A DNA stretch of 64,000 nt from Hydrogenophaga sp. IBVHS2 (GCF_002127215.1 NZ_NFUT01000003.1:186001-250000); one strand, 5' to 3'. Shown: positions 48,151 through 59,113, counted from the first letter of the stretch. Notes: generated from the letters alone by a model not told the origin. A program made the numbers and translations.

Positions 48151-48177
48151 AAAAGCCCGCCGCGTGCGGGCTTTTTT
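48151..48177 (+). terminator. Terminator of the liv operon
   Basis: AAAAGCCCGC, loop CGCGT, GCGGGCTTTTTT: a 10-bp stem with a six-T tract, 20 bases after the binding-protein stop. Confidence 0.95.
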
Positions 48178-48304
48178 CATGGCCGACCGACCAGGCCGAA
48201 TAACCCCGCACCCGAGCAGGTCGCAGGGTCAATCCACAACAGGCACCATGCCCGGCCCTGCACGCTCGCAGGCCCCTTCATCCAACAACACCCGGGAGCC
48301 CCCC

Positions 48305-48838
48305 TTGATCGGCCTGCTGAACTTCCTGCGCGACCACGACCATCTGCTGGAGATGTTCCTGGAGAACCGCGATCCCTACGCCACCCAGCCCATGCCCCAG
48401 TGGGTGGTGGAGGCCGTGCGCCCGCACCTGGGCCGGCAGGACCGTATCCGCGCCGTGGCCAGCGGCCGCATCGTCGGCGCCAACCGGGGCGTGTGGGTCA
48501 TCACCGACCGCGAGCTGCTGGTGGTGGAATCGGGCATCAAGCCCCGCGTGCGCCACCTGCCGCTCAACAGCGTGGAGCTGTGCAGCAACCTCAAGGGCAA
48601 GTACGGCCAGACCCTGCGCGTGGAAGGCCTGGGCCAGCGCCACAGCCTGATCGGCGCAGCGCCGTCCACCGCCGCCCTCACCCAGGAAGCCATCGCCCAC
48701 GGCCGCCCCATGGAAGTGGTGCGCCCCGCCACGGCCCCCACCGAAGCCGAACTGCAGGACGCCCGCTACCTGGTGGCCGACCTGTCGGTGCGCGCCCAGC
48801 CGGCGGCGCACCTGTCGGCCGAGGCTGTGGCCGCCTGA
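48305..48838 (+). CDS. PH-like domain protein
   Basis: A 177-residue protein with no signal peptide. Residues ~45-130 (QDRIRAVASGRIVGANRGVWVITDRELLVVE, HLPLNSVELCSNLKGKYG) look like a bacterial PH-like beta-sandwich. Function unknown. I start at a TTG at 48305: GGGAG lies six bases upstream and the hydrophobic LIGLLNFLRDHDHLLEMFLE follows at once. An ATG at 48248 would add 19 residues of low-complexity sequence without a good ribosome site. The start is the least certain part. Confidence 0.65.
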   Translation: MIGLLNFLRDHDHLLEMFLENRDPYATQPMPQWVVEAVRPHLGRQDRIRAVASGRIVGANRGVWVITDRELLVVESGIKPRVRHLPLNSVELCSNLKGKYGQTLRVEGLGQRHSLIGAAPSTAALTQEAIAHGRPMEVVRPATAPTEAELQDARYLVADLSVRAQPAAHLSAEAVAA

Positions 48839-48911
48839 TCGCTGCCGGGTTTCGCGGCCTGACCGCGCGGCGCACTGGCCGTCAGGCCAGCCGAGGATTA
48901 ACCTGCGCCGC

Positions 48912-49337
48912 ATGAGCCCCGCCACCGCCGCCCTGCTGGCCGACGCCATCCTCCTGCTCCATGTGGGCGTGGTGGTGTTCGTGGTGGGCCTGCTGCCCCT
49001 GGTGCTGGTGGGCGGATGGCGCGGCTGGGGCTGGGTGCGCAACCGGTGGCTGCGCGCCACCCACCTGGGCCTGATGGTGCTGATTGCGCTGCAGGCCTGG
49101 CTGGGCCGGCTCTGCCCCCTGACCATCTGGGAACAGGCCCTGCGCCGCATGGCCGGCCAAGCCAGCTACAGCGAGAACTTCGTCTCCCACTGGCTCGCAG
49201 AGCTGCTGTACGTGGACGCACCGCTGTGGCTGCTGGCCTGGGTCTACAGCGGGTTTGCGCTGCTGGTGGTGGGGGCTTGGTGGTGGGTGAGGCCAGTGAA
49301 GTCATCGCCCCAAGGTGCATCAGGCAGCACCCATTGA
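48912..49337 (+). CDS. DUF2784 membrane protein
   Basis: A 141-residue inner-membrane protein. It has four hydrophobic segments (about residues 8-34, 50-67, 95-110 and 112-126) and the DUF2784 strings GWGWVRNRWLRATHLG, LQAWLGRLCPLTIWE and YSENFVSHWLAELLYVDAP. Function unknown. The start codon ATG at 48912 follows a GATTAACC spacer with no clear ribosome site. The 3' end overlaps a small reverse-strand frame by 94 bases. Confidence 0.85.
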   Translation: MSPATAALLADAILLLHVGVVVFVVGLLPLVLVGGWRGWGWVRNRWLRATHLGLMVLIALQAWLGRLCPLTIWEQALRRMAGQASYSENFVSHWLAELLYVDAPLWLLAWVYSGFALLVVGAWWWVRPVKSSPQGASGSTH

Positions 49338-49537
49338 GCGGCTGAGGCCGCCACCGAAGCGGCATCGGGCCACTGCGCCGCATCGGTCAAACAACCCGCC
49401 GAACCCGCCAGCCGCTGCGTGGCGCGGGCCAGGGCGATGCGGTCATCGGTGCTGAGGTCGGCTTGCTGGGCCACCAGGGCCAGGCGTTGAACCGCTTGAA
49501 GATCGAGCGAAAGCTCGGCCAGCAGGTGCGCGTTCAT
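49244..49537 (-). CDS. Small hypothetical protein overlapping DUF2784
   Basis: A 97-residue frame MNAHLLAELSLDLQAVQRLALV, alpha-helical and alanine-rich in the first 70 residues. GGAG lies nine bases upstream of the ATG. It runs against DUF2784 and shares its last 94 bases with it, a longer overlap than usual for real pairs, so it may be spurious. No family is recognised. Confidence 0.35.
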   Translation of the reverse strand: MNAHLLAELSLDLQAVQRLALVAQQADLSTDDRIALARATQRLAGSAGCLTDAAQWPDAASVAASAAQWVLPDAPWGDDFTGLTHHQAPTTSSANPL

Positions 49538-49547
49538 GGGGGCGTTC

Positions 49548-49654
49548 TCCATCCAAGGACACGAACCACCCAGCTGAGCTACAGCCGGGTGGACGGGATG
49601 TTCAAACACGCATACAGACGTGCGGGCGCCCTTACGGGTAGCCCCATCCCGTCC
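49548..49654 (-). other. Structured non-coding block with tRNA-like string
   Basis: 49538-49838 contains no gene I believe. It holds two strong hairpins. The first is CCACCCGGCTG, loop TAGCT, CAGCTGGGTGG (49569-49595, minus reading). The second pairs GGACGGGATG and CATCCCGTCC 44 bases apart (49591-49654). In the first, GTAGCTCAGCTGGGTGGTTC looks like a tRNA D-arm followed directly by a T-loop, with no anticodon arm between. It could be a tRNA remnant or the edge of an insertion. Low confidence as to nature. Confidence 0.4.
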
Positions 49655-49806
49655 AAACCGTGTCCAGCGACCATGCGCTGGCTTTGAATTGGGACGCGAT
49701 AGGACCCACATTCCTGTGGATCGCAACTCTGTAATGCGGTGTTTGAAGCACCGACCCTTTCGGGTGGGCGGCATTATGCAGAGACAGGCCCAACAGCGGC
49801 AGTACA

Positions 49807-49822
49807 GTACCCCATAGGGTAC
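49807..49822. promoter_or_regulatory. Palindrome upstream of the HNH gene
   Basis: GTACCC-CATA-GGGTAC is a perfect 6-bp inverted repeat with a 4-base centre, 16 bases before the HNH start codon. Its placement suits an operator, but no regulator is adjacent, so this is inference. Confidence 0.4.
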
Positions 49823-49838
49823 ACAACGACTGCCAGCC

Positions 49839-50558
49839 ATGCCTCCTTCAGAGCCGAACGACGAATCACGAAAGCCGTGGACCGACGAAGAGCTAAGAGC
49901 GTCGGTCGAGGCTTATCGGGAGATGCAGCGACGACTCGACGCAGGCGAGCGCGGCTTTATGAAAAGCGTTTACGTCGAGCTGAGTCGACGGTTTGAACGC
50001 ACGCCCAGTTCGTTCGAGCTGCGCATGCAGAACATCTCTGCGGTGCTGAGGGTGATGGGGCGCCGATGGATCGAGGGGCTCAAACCGGCCAAGCATGTGG
50101 GCGCTAACGTCAGCGCTCGTATTGAGGCGCTCATCAATGAACTCGATGGCAACCCTGCGCCGCCCACCGCGTCAGAGCGCATCGAAGTTTTTGAACTGGC
50201 GGCAAAGCCGGCCAAAGCGGGCAAGACGCCGCCACCACCAGAAGGCTCGGTACAGCCAGCGAGGAGTACCACCACCAGCCTGAGCTTCGCACGCAGCAAA
50301 GACGTCAAGGTATGGGTACTTCGCCGCGCGGCTGGCCACTGCGAATGCTGCGATCAGCCCGCCCCGTTTCAAACGGTGGAAGGTCAGCCGTTCTTGGAGG
50401 TACACCACCTCCGCACCTTGGCCGATGGTGGATCAGATCGAGTGTCCAACGCGGTTGCGTTATGCCCAAACTGCCATCGCCGGCTGCACTTTGGGGAGGA
50501 CGCGGAAGCGTGTAAGGCGCGGATGTACGCCTTGATTCCCGGCCTGTTTCGAGAGTGA
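49839..50558 (+). CDS. McrA-like HNH endonuclease
   Basis: A 239-residue protein. The N-terminal ~105 residues (WTDEELRASVEAY, RMQNISAVLRVMGRRWIEGLKPAKHVG) form a domain often found fused to HNH nucleases of restriction type. Residues ~155-220 are the HNH domain: CECC (C168, C171), FLEVHHL (H189, H190), ADGGSDRVSNAVALCPNCHRRLHFG (N204, C209, C212, H213, H217), so catalytic and zinc residues are complete. Likely a modified-DNA (type IV) restriction enzyme. GC content is lower than in neighbours. It stands alone with no methylase beside it, as expected for type IV. Neighbour: an Abi_2 gene 387 bases downstream. Confidence 0.82.
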   Translation: MPPSEPNDESRKPWTDEELRASVEAYREMQRRLDAGERGFMKSVYVELSRRFERTPSSFELRMQNISAVLRVMGRRWIEGLKPAKHVGANVSARIEALINELDGNPAPPTASERIEVFELAAKPAKAGKTPPPPEGSVQPARSTTTSLSFARSKDVKVWVLRRAAGHCECCDQPAPFQTVEGQPFLEVHHLRTLADGGSDRVSNAVALCPNCHRRLHFGEDAEACKARMYALIPGLFRE

Positions 50559-50804
50559 CGCGCACGCAAGCTGCGTCAACTCCTCAAGTCCCAAACTTTG
50601 GCCTGAGATACGAGTTCAATCCGGTTGACGTTGCAGTCTGCTGATGTGTCCAACGGGCCAAGTAGCAACCACCCCGGGGTATGAGATGCCGCCTTGATTC
50701 CTACTGCTGCCTTTCGCGGCGATCCGATGCCGCTGTCGGAGGAGAGCACCGGTGCCCATCGCACACCACAAGGCCTGTCAGAACTGCAAATCGCAGCTCG
50801 GTAC

Positions 50805-50834
50805 TCCACACCGGACTGGTCGTGCGCGTATACT
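50805..50834 (+). promoter_or_regulatory. Promoter of the Abi-associated RNA
   Basis: TCCACA (50805-50810), 18 bases, TATACT (50829-50834). The -10 is near consensus and the -35 matches four of six bases of TTGACA. Transcription would start near 50841, just before the hairpin. The rest of 50559-50804 holds no gene I can support. Confidence 0.55.
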
Positions 50835-50840
50835 CCCGCT

Positions 50841-50901
50841 CAACAAAACCCGCCAAGGCTATGCGCGCATGCGTATCCTCAAACCGGCGGGTTACTTTTT
50901 T
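50841..50901 (+). ncRNA. Small structured RNA upstream of Abi_2 (abiF-motif-like)
   Basis: An outer 8-bp stem pairs AACCCGCC (50847-50854) with GGCGGGTT (50886-50893). Inside it, GG-TATGC (50857-50864) pairs with GCGTA-CC (50871-50878) around a GCGCAT loop, one mismatch. A six-T tract (50896-50901) follows. With the promoter upstream this makes a ~60-base transcript that ends 44 bases before the Abi_2 start. A conserved RNA next to Abi_2 genes, called the abiF motif, has been described by comparative genomics; the hairpin-plus-U-tract layout here matches my memory of it, but the match has not been computed. It could also simply be an attenuator of Abi_2. Confidence 0.6.
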
Positions 50902-50945
50902 GTGCTCCGGGTTTTCGGGGCGCAGCGGCTAGCCGGGAGCCCATC

Positions 50946-51857
50946 GTGGCAACGATGAAGCGCCCCTTCGGCAAGCCCGCCACCACCCATGCTCAGCAGG
51001 TGGCACTGCTGCAGCAGCGCGGTATGGTGGTCGATGATCCGGCTACAGCCGAGTTCCATCTGCAACACCTCAACTACTACCGACTCGGTGCCTACTGGCT
51101 GCCGTTCGAGGCCGACCACGCCACCCATACCTTCCGTCCCGGCACCCGCTTTGCGGATGTGTTGAACCTTTACGTGTTCGACCGCGAACTGCGCCTGCTG
51201 GTGCTGGATGCCATCGAGCGCGTGGAAGTCTCGGTGCGCAGCCAATGGGCTTACCAGATGGCGCACCGGCACGGGCCGCATGCCCATCTGGATGTGGCGT
51301 TGGCCTTCAACAGCCACCACTGGCAAACCAACCTCAACAAGCTGACGGACGAAATCGATCGGTCCGACGAGGTTTTCATCAAGCACCTCAGGGCCACCTA
51401 CAGCGAGGCACTGCCGCCTGCCTGGGCTGTGTGCGAGGTGATGTCGCTGGGCTTGCTTTCGCGTTGGTACAGCAACCTCAAGCCCATGCATACCCGCAGC
51501 GCCATCGCCGCAGCCTACGGGGTGGACCAGCGCGTGCTCGAATCCTGGCTTCACCACCTCTCACTGGTGCGCAACACCTGCGCTCACCACAGCCGGCTGT
51601 GGAACCGAGACTTCACCGTCACCCCGAAGCTGCCACACAGCAAGCCGGCCGGCCTGGCGGCGCAATGCCAAGCCGGTTCGCGCAAGCTCTACAACGCGCT
51701 GGTCATCCTGTTGCATTGCATGGACGTGATCGCGCCGCAGCACCACTGGCGTGCCCGCCTGAAGGACCTGATCGACCGGCATGCAGTTCCAGTGGGGGCA
51801 ATGGATTTCCCGACCGGCTGGGAGCAGCTGGCGATCTGGCACGAAAAGACGCCATGA
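50946..51857 (+). CDS. Abi_2-family (AbiD/AbiF-like) abortive infection protein
   Basis: A 303-residue protein of the Abi_2 family, which confers phage abortive infection in lactococci and others. Family strings are [39 protein letters not shown] and, near residue 209, [12 protein letters not shown], where R209-x4-H214 is the HEPN ribonuclease motif, so it is probably an RNase. I chose GTG at 50946 with GGGAG six bases upstream; ATG at 50955 is the alternative and the product differs by three residues. Upstream lie a promoter, a structured RNA and a U-tract (50805-50901). GC content is lower than average. A bacterial-defence role is inferred from the family. Confidence 0.85.
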   Translation: MATMKRPFGKPATTHAQQVALLQQRGMVVDDPATAEFHLQHLNYYRLGAYWLPFEADHATHTFRPGTRFADVLNLYVFDRELRLLVLDAIERVEVSVRSQWAYQMAHRHGPHAHLDVALAFNSHHWQTNLNKLTDEIDRSDEVFIKHLRATYSEALPPAWAVCEVMSLGLLSRWYSNLKPMHTRSAIAAAYGVDQRVLESWLHHLSLVRNTCAHHSRLWNRDFTVTPKLPHSKPAGLAAQCQAGSRKLYNALVILLHCMDVIAPQHHWRARLKDLIDRHAVPVGAMDFPTGWEQLAIWHEKTP

Positions 51858-51890
51858 ATTCAGCTCAGCGGCTCACCCACGGCTGCAGGC

Positions 51891-52205
51891 TCACCCCACC
51901 ACCACCTCACTGATCTGGATCACCGGCGCCAGATCGGTGTAGTTGGGGATGTCGCCCATGATCTCCTTGCCGTGGGCGGCCATGCCGGCCTGGAAGCCTT
52001 CGAGCGTGGGGCAGAACAGGTGGCACATGGCCACGTAGGTGGCGGGCTGGCCGGGGGCGCCGCCGGCCAGGCCCTTGTCCACGGTGTACGACTCGCAGGC
52101 CGCGCCCAGGCGGGCTTTCACCAGCGGCATGTGTTTGTCGCGGTAGTAGGCGTGGTCGAAGCGGGCGCCGGGGGTGTTGGGGTACATCACGCTGATCTTG
52201 AACAT
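51891..52205 (-). CDS. EthD-like protein
   Basis: A 104-residue small cytoplasmic protein of the EthD family, a ferredoxin-like dimeric fold. MFKISVMYPN begins the beta strand; HAYYRDKHMPLVKARLG is the family's most conserved stretch. EthD-type genes often accompany acyl-CoA or ring-degradation enzymes, but the reaction is unclear. Last gene of the TetR-led operon, 38 bases after the thioesterase. Confidence 0.82.
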   Translation of the reverse strand: MFKISVMYPNTPGARFDHAYYRDKHMPLVKARLGAACESYTVDKGLAGGAPGQPATYVAMCHLFCPTLEGFQAGMAAHGKEIMGDIPNYTDLAPVIQISEVVVG

Positions 52206-52243
52206 CGTTGTCTCCTGTGGATTGTGGTTGGGGAAAAACGGCT

Positions 52244-52735
52244 TCAACTGACGATGTAGGCGCCGGCACCGGTGGACAGCAGCTTGCCGTCGGCGCCTCT
52301 GAACTCCATGCGGGTGCTGGCCACGCGGGAGCCCAGGCGCAGCACTTCGGCGCGCAGTTCAAAGTGGTCGCCGATGCCGGGGCGCAGGTAGTCGATGCGC
52401 AGGTCGATGGTGCCCAGCTTGGCAAAGCGGTGCAAGCGCTGCTCGGGCGGCTCGTCCATGTGGCGGGCACCGATGGCGGCCATGACGGCCAGGCCGCCCA
52501 TGGCGTCCAGCCCGGCGCTGATGACGCCGCCGTGAATGCGGTTGTAGCTGAAGTGCCCCACCAGCTCGCGGCGCATGTCGATGCGGGCCGTGACATGGTC
52601 GGGGTGCAGGCCGGTGACCTTGAGGCCCAGCACCTGGTTGAAGACGATCTTTTCTTCAAAGATGCTTTTCAGGCCCAGAATGAAGGCGGGCTCGAACTCG
52701 GCTGGCGGCGGGGGGGTGCGGGTGTGTTGGGTCAT
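52244..52735 (-). CDS. PaaI-type hotdog thioesterase
   Basis: A 163-residue hotdog protein with FNQVLGLKVTGLHPDHVTARIDM, HGGVISAGLDAMGGLA (the helix with HGG and the Asp/Glu catalytic position) and ELRAEVLRLGSRVA. Likely releases CoA from an intermediate of the pathway coded upstream. It sits eight bases after the biotin carboxylase stop. Confidence 0.82.
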   Translation of the reverse strand: MTQHTRTPPPPAEFEPAFILGLKSIFEEKIVFNQVLGLKVTGLHPDHVTARIDMRRELVGHFSYNRIHGGVISAGLDAMGGLAVMAAIGARHMDEPPEQRLHRFAKLGTIDLRIDYLRPGIGDHFELRAEVLRLGSRVASTRMEFRGADGKLLSTGAGAYIVS

Positions 52736-52743
52736 ATAAGGGT

Positions 52744-54705
52744 TCAGGTTGACGCGGCCAGGGTGAGCAGGCGCTGGCCGGGGGCGACCTGCTGGCCCAC
52801 GGCCACGGCCAGCGCCTCGACCACGCCGTCGCGCGGGGCGCCGATGCGGTGTTCGATCTTCATGCTCTCGATGGCCAGCAGGGCGTCGCCCCGGGCCACG
52901 CGCTGGCCGGGCTGCACCAGCAGGGCGGCCACGCGGCCGTTGAAGGGAGCGCGCACCTCGCCGCTGGCGGTGGCACCATCGGCGCGCTGCTGCGGCTGGT
53001 GGCTGAGGTCTTGCAGGATGAGTGTGTGGCTGCCGCCCGATGCCCCCACCTGCACCTGCCAGGTGGGCACGCCGTTATGCGCAGGCAGCCTCACAGCGGT
53101 GACGGTGTGGCGCATGCCGACGATGTGCACCGCACCGGCCTCGATGCGGGCGGTGTGGGTCTGGTCGGCCAGCGACACGGTGATGGTGCCCTGCCCGTGT
53201 TCCTGCACCTGCAGGGCCAGCGCCACATCGCCGCAGCGCCAGCGCAAGGGGCGGGCCCACGGGCACGACAGGCGCTCGGCCAGCGGCTGGCCATGGGCCC
53301 ATGCGGCCAGCACAGCGGCGAGTTGCACAGCGGGTGGCGGCTGCAGTTGCTGGCGCAGGGCCTCGCCCTCTTCCGCCAGAAACGGGATGAGCGCCTGCCC
53401 GGCCACGAAGCTGGGGTGGCGCAGGCAGGCGGCCAGCAGCTCCCGGTTGCTGGGCAGGCCCAGCAGCACGGTGGCGTCCAGCGCCTGGGCCAGTTGCTGC
53501 GCGGCGGCCTCGCGGGTGGGCGCATGGATGATGAGCTTGCCCAGCATGGAATCGAAGTGCGGGCCGACCACCAGGCCGGGTTCGATGGCATGGTCGAAGC
53601 GCAGGCCGGGCGCCGCAGGCGGCTCGGCAAAGGCGGCGATGGTGCCGGTGTGGGGCGCAAGGTGTTCGTCTTCGCTGCACAGGCGAACCTCGATGGCATG
53701 GCCCTGCCAGTGCACGTCGGTCTGCTGCAGGGTGAGTGGTTCGCCCCGGGCGATGCGCAGCTGCCACTCCACCAGGTCGAGGCCAGTGAGCATTTCCGTG
53801 ACAGGGTGCTCCACCTGCAGCCGGGTGTTCATCTCCATGAGGAAGAACTGCCCGTCCTCCAGCAGGAACTCCACCGTGCCCGCGCCCACATAACCCGCCG
53901 CCTTTGCCAGGGCCACGGCGGCTTGCCCCAGGCGCTGGCGCAGGGCTTCGTCCACGGCGGGGCTGGGGGCTTCTTCGATAATCTTCTGGTGCCGGCGCTG
54001 CACTGAGCAGTCGCGCTCGCCCAGGTGGATGCAATGGCCGTGGGCGTCGGCCAGCACCTGCACCTCCACATGGCGCGGGCGCAGCAGGGCGCGTTCGATG
54101 AGCAGGTCGGCGTTGCCGAAGCCGGCCAGGGCCTCGGCGCGGGCGCTGGCCAGTGCAGCCGGCAGATCGGCCGCGCTGTGCACCAGGCGCATGCCGCGCC
54201 CGCCGCCGCCGGCCACGGCCTTGACCATGAGCGGGTAGCCCACGCGCTGCGCCTCGGCCAGAAAGGTGGCGTCGCTCTGATCGACGCCGGCGTAGCCGGG
54301 CAGCACCGGCACGCCGTGCTGCTGCGCCAGTGCCTTGGCGGCGGCCTTGCTGCCCAGCGCGCGGATGGCCGCCGGCGGCGGGCCGACCCAGGTGAGGCCG
54401 GCATCGATGACGGCCTGGGCGAAGTCGGCGTTCTCGCTCAGAAAGCCATAACCGGGGTGCACCGCGTCGGCCCCGGTGGCGCGGGCGGCGTCCAGCAGGC
54501 GGTCGATGCGCAGGTAGCTCTCGGCAGCGGTGTGCCCGCCCAGGGCAAAGGCGGTGGTGGCTTCGCGCACAGGCAGGGCCTGCGCGTCGGTCTGGCTGTA
54601 CACCGCCACGGTGGACAGACCCAGGCGGTGAGCGGTGCGCACGATGCGCCGGGCGATCTCTCCCCGGTTGGCAATGAGCAGGCGTTGCACGGAAGGCCGG
54701 GTCAT
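52744..54705 (-). CDS. Biotin-dependent acyl-CoA carboxylase, alpha subunit
   Basis: A 653-residue fusion of biotin carboxylase and biotin carrier, as in AtuF (geranyl-CoA) or MccA/LiuD (3-methylcrotonyl-CoA) carboxylases. BC motifs are LLIANRGEIARRIVRTA, HPGYGFLSENADFA, KAVAGGGGRGMRLVH (ATP grasp loop), GERDCSVQRRHQK and EMNTRLQVEHPVTE. The C-terminal biotinyl domain has IESMKIEH with the biotin Lys, and starts near VRAPFNGRV. The beta subunit is the gene at 55916. Which acyl-CoA is used cannot be read from sequence. Confidence 0.93.
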   Translation of the reverse strand: MTRPSVQRLLIANRGEIARRIVRTAHRLGLSTVAVYSQTDAQALPVREATTAFALGGHTAAESYLRIDRLLDAARATGADAVHPGYGFLSENADFAQAVIDAGLTWVGPPPAAIRALGSKAAAKALAQQHGVPVLPGYAGVDQSDATFLAEAQRVGYPLMVKAVAGGGGRGMRLVHSAADLPAALASARAEALAGFGNADLLIERALLRPRHVEVQVLADAHGHCIHLGERDCSVQRRHQKIIEEAPSPAVDEALRQRLGQAAVALAKAAGYVGAGTVEFLLEDGQFFLMEMNTRLQVEHPVTEMLTGLDLVEWQLRIARGEPLTLQQTDVHWQGHAIEVRLCSEDEHLAPHTGTIAAFAEPPAAPGLRFDHAIEPGLVVGPHFDSMLGKLIIHAPTREAAAQQLAQALDATVLLGLPSNRELLAACLRHPSFVAGQALIPFLAEEGEALRQQLQPPPAVQLAAVLAAWAHGQPLAERLSCPWARPLRWRCGDVALALQVQEHGQGTITVSLADQTHTARIEAGAVHIVGMRHTVTAVRLPAHNGVPTWQVQVGASGGSHTLILQDLSHQPQQRADGATASGEVRAPFNGRVAALLVQPGQRVARGDALLAIESMKIEHRIGAPRDGVVEALAVAVGQQVAPGQRLLTLAAST

Positions 54706-54707
54706 GG

Positions 54708-55877
<1,170 letters not shown>

Positions 55878-55915
55878 GGGCTGTCTCCTGGTGCGGTGTC
55901 GGATTTAAGTGCGCG

Positions 55916-57535
<1,620 letters not shown>

Positions 57536-57548
57536 GGGCAGGCTCGGC

Positions 57549-58445
57549 TCAGGTCTGGAACACGCGCGGCACGCTGGCGCGGTGGAAGCCGTCAAAGGGC
57601 CGCACCGCGTCGCGCTGCTGCACGGCGGCCGGTGCGCTGATCTCGCCCCAGCCCAGGCGCACCTGGGGCCGGGCGCCGTCCACCCGCAGCACGGTGCCGC
57701 TGATGAAGCTGGCCGCCGGCGACAGCAGGAACACGATGGCCGCACTGGTCTCGGCCTCGGTGCCGAAGCGGCCCAGCGGCACGGTCTGGCGCATCTGGCG
57801 CAGCATGTCGGCGGCCTCGGGCGGGTAGTGGTCCATGCCGCTGGAGGCGATGTAGCCCGGCGCCACGGCGTTCACCCGCACGCCGGCCTGCGCCCATTCC
57901 AGCGCAGCGGTCTCGGTGAAGCTGACCATGCCGGCGCGCGCCGCGCCGCTGTGGCCCATGCCGGGCATGCTGCCCCACATGTCGGCCACGATGTTGACGA
58001 TGGCCCCGCCTTGCCCGGCCATGCACTGGGTGAAGCATTCGCGCGCCACCAGGAAGCCGCCGGTGAGGTTGGTGTCGATCACCGCCTGCCAGCCCCGGGC
58101 GCTGATGCGCGAGAGCGGCGAGATGAACTGCCCGCCCGCGTTGTTCACCAGCCCGTGCACCCGGCCGCATCGGGCCAGCACCTCGGCCACCAGGGCGCGC
58201 ACCGCATCTTCCTGGCGGATGTCGCAGGCCTGGGCGCTGGCGCTGCCGCCGTCGGCGGTGATCTCGTCCACGGTGGACCGCAGCTTGTCGGGGTTGCGGC
58301 CCACCAGCACCACATGGGCGCCCAGGTGGGCCAGTTCGTGCGCGGTGCAGCGGCCGATGCCCGATCCGCCGCCGGTGACGACGATGGTCTGGCCGGCCAG
58401 CAGCCCCGGCGCGAAGATGGAGCGGTAACCGGCAGTGGTGTTCAT
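57549..58445 (-). CDS. Short-chain dehydrogenase with atypical catalytic motif
   Basis: A 298-residue SDR, AtuG/PECR-like. Cofactor loop VTGGGSGIG, LVNNAGGQFISPL and the Rossmann fold are clear. The usual YxxxK active-site pair is not visible: the segment reads GMGHSGAARAGMVSF, matching peroxisomal trans-2-enoyl-CoA reductase (HSGAARAG) and not the classic Tyr-Lys form. RVNAVAPG follows. It is thus probably an enoyl-CoA reductase-like enzyme. It overlaps the TetR stop by four bases and precedes the carboxyltransferase. Confidence 0.88.
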   Translation of the reverse strand: MNTTAGYRSIFAPGLLAGQTIVVTGGGSGIGRCTAHELAHLGAHVVLVGRNPDKLRSTVDEITADGGSASAQACDIRQEDAVRALVAEVLARCGRVHGLVNNAGGQFISPLSRISARGWQAVIDTNLTGGFLVARECFTQCMAGQGGAIVNIVADMWGSMPGMGHSGAARAGMVSFTETAALEWAQAGVRVNAVAPGYIASSGMDHYPPEAADMLRQMRQTVPLGRFGTEAETSAAIVFLLSPAASFISGTVLRVDGARPQVRLGWGEISAPAAVQQRDAVRPFDGFHRASVPRVFQT

Positions 58446-59113
58446 GCGGGCTCCTTGAGGAAGAGCTGCAGTGCGGCCTGGGTGAGGTCCTCCAGCGTGG
58501 CGCGGCGGGTCGGGTCGAACCACTGCACCGCCCAGTTGAGGGCGCCGAAGATCATCAGCCGCGCCAGCGACGGATCGCCCTGCAGCGCGCCCTGTGCATG
58601 CAGGGCCTGCAGCACCGGCACCCAGGCGGCCTCGTAGCTGCGGCGCAGGCGGTTGACGGTCTGGCGCTGTGCCACGCTGATGGAGCGCCATTCGTACAGC
58701 ATGACCGGGATGAAGTCGCTCTCGGGGCCCAGCAGCACATCGAAATGGCTGCGCACCAGCACCCGCAGGCAGTCCCGCGCGGCCAGCACGCGTCCCTGCG
58801 TCTGCGCGGCGTCGGCCGCGGCCTGCATGGCGGCCGCCTGGTGGCGGGTGGCGCGCTCCATGCCCTCGGTCATGACGGCCGCCAGCAGGGCCTGCTTGTT
58901 CTCGAAGTGGTAGAAGGGCGAGCCCGGCTGCATGCCGGCGGCCGAGGCGATGTCGCGCGTGCTGGTGCCGGCAAACCCCTGTTGCCGGAACAGGCCGGCG
59001 GCGGCGCGCAGCAGCAGCTGGCGGCGGTTGCCGTCGTCGCGCTCGTCGGCGGTCTTGCGGGGGCGGCCCCGCGAGCGGCGCTCGGCGGGCATGGCGGGCA
59101 CGGTGGCTGACAT
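58442..59113 (-). CDS. TetR-family regulator of the acyl-CoA operon
   Basis: A 223-residue regulator. RRQLLLRAAAGLFRQQGFAGTSTRDIASAAGM is the helix-turn-helix, with FYHFENKQALLAAVM after it, typical of TetR. The C-terminal region is a helical ligand domain of the sort that binds acyl-CoA. The gene is first in the operon running to EthD at 51891, overlapping the SDR gene by ATGA, so it is likely autoregulated. The start at 59113 is preferred to 59125; neither has a ribosome site. The ~90-base gap to the divergent gene at 59206 must hold the promoter. Confidence 0.88.
   Translation of the reverse strand: MSATVPAMPAERRSRGRPRKTADERDDGNRRQLLLRAAAGLFRQQGFAGTSTRDIASAAGMQPGSPFYHFENKQALLAAVMTEGMERATRHQAAAMQAAADAAQTQGRVLAARDCLRVLVRSHFDVLLGPESDFIPVMLYEWRSISVAQRQTVNRLRRSYEAAWVPVLQALHAQGALQGDPSLARLMIFGALNWAVQWFDPTRRATLEDLTQAALQLFLKEPA

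Noticed and set aside
49548-49600. Functional tRNA gene
   Set aside because: There is no anticodon stem-loop and no acceptor pairing; only a D-arm-like and T-loop-like string remain.
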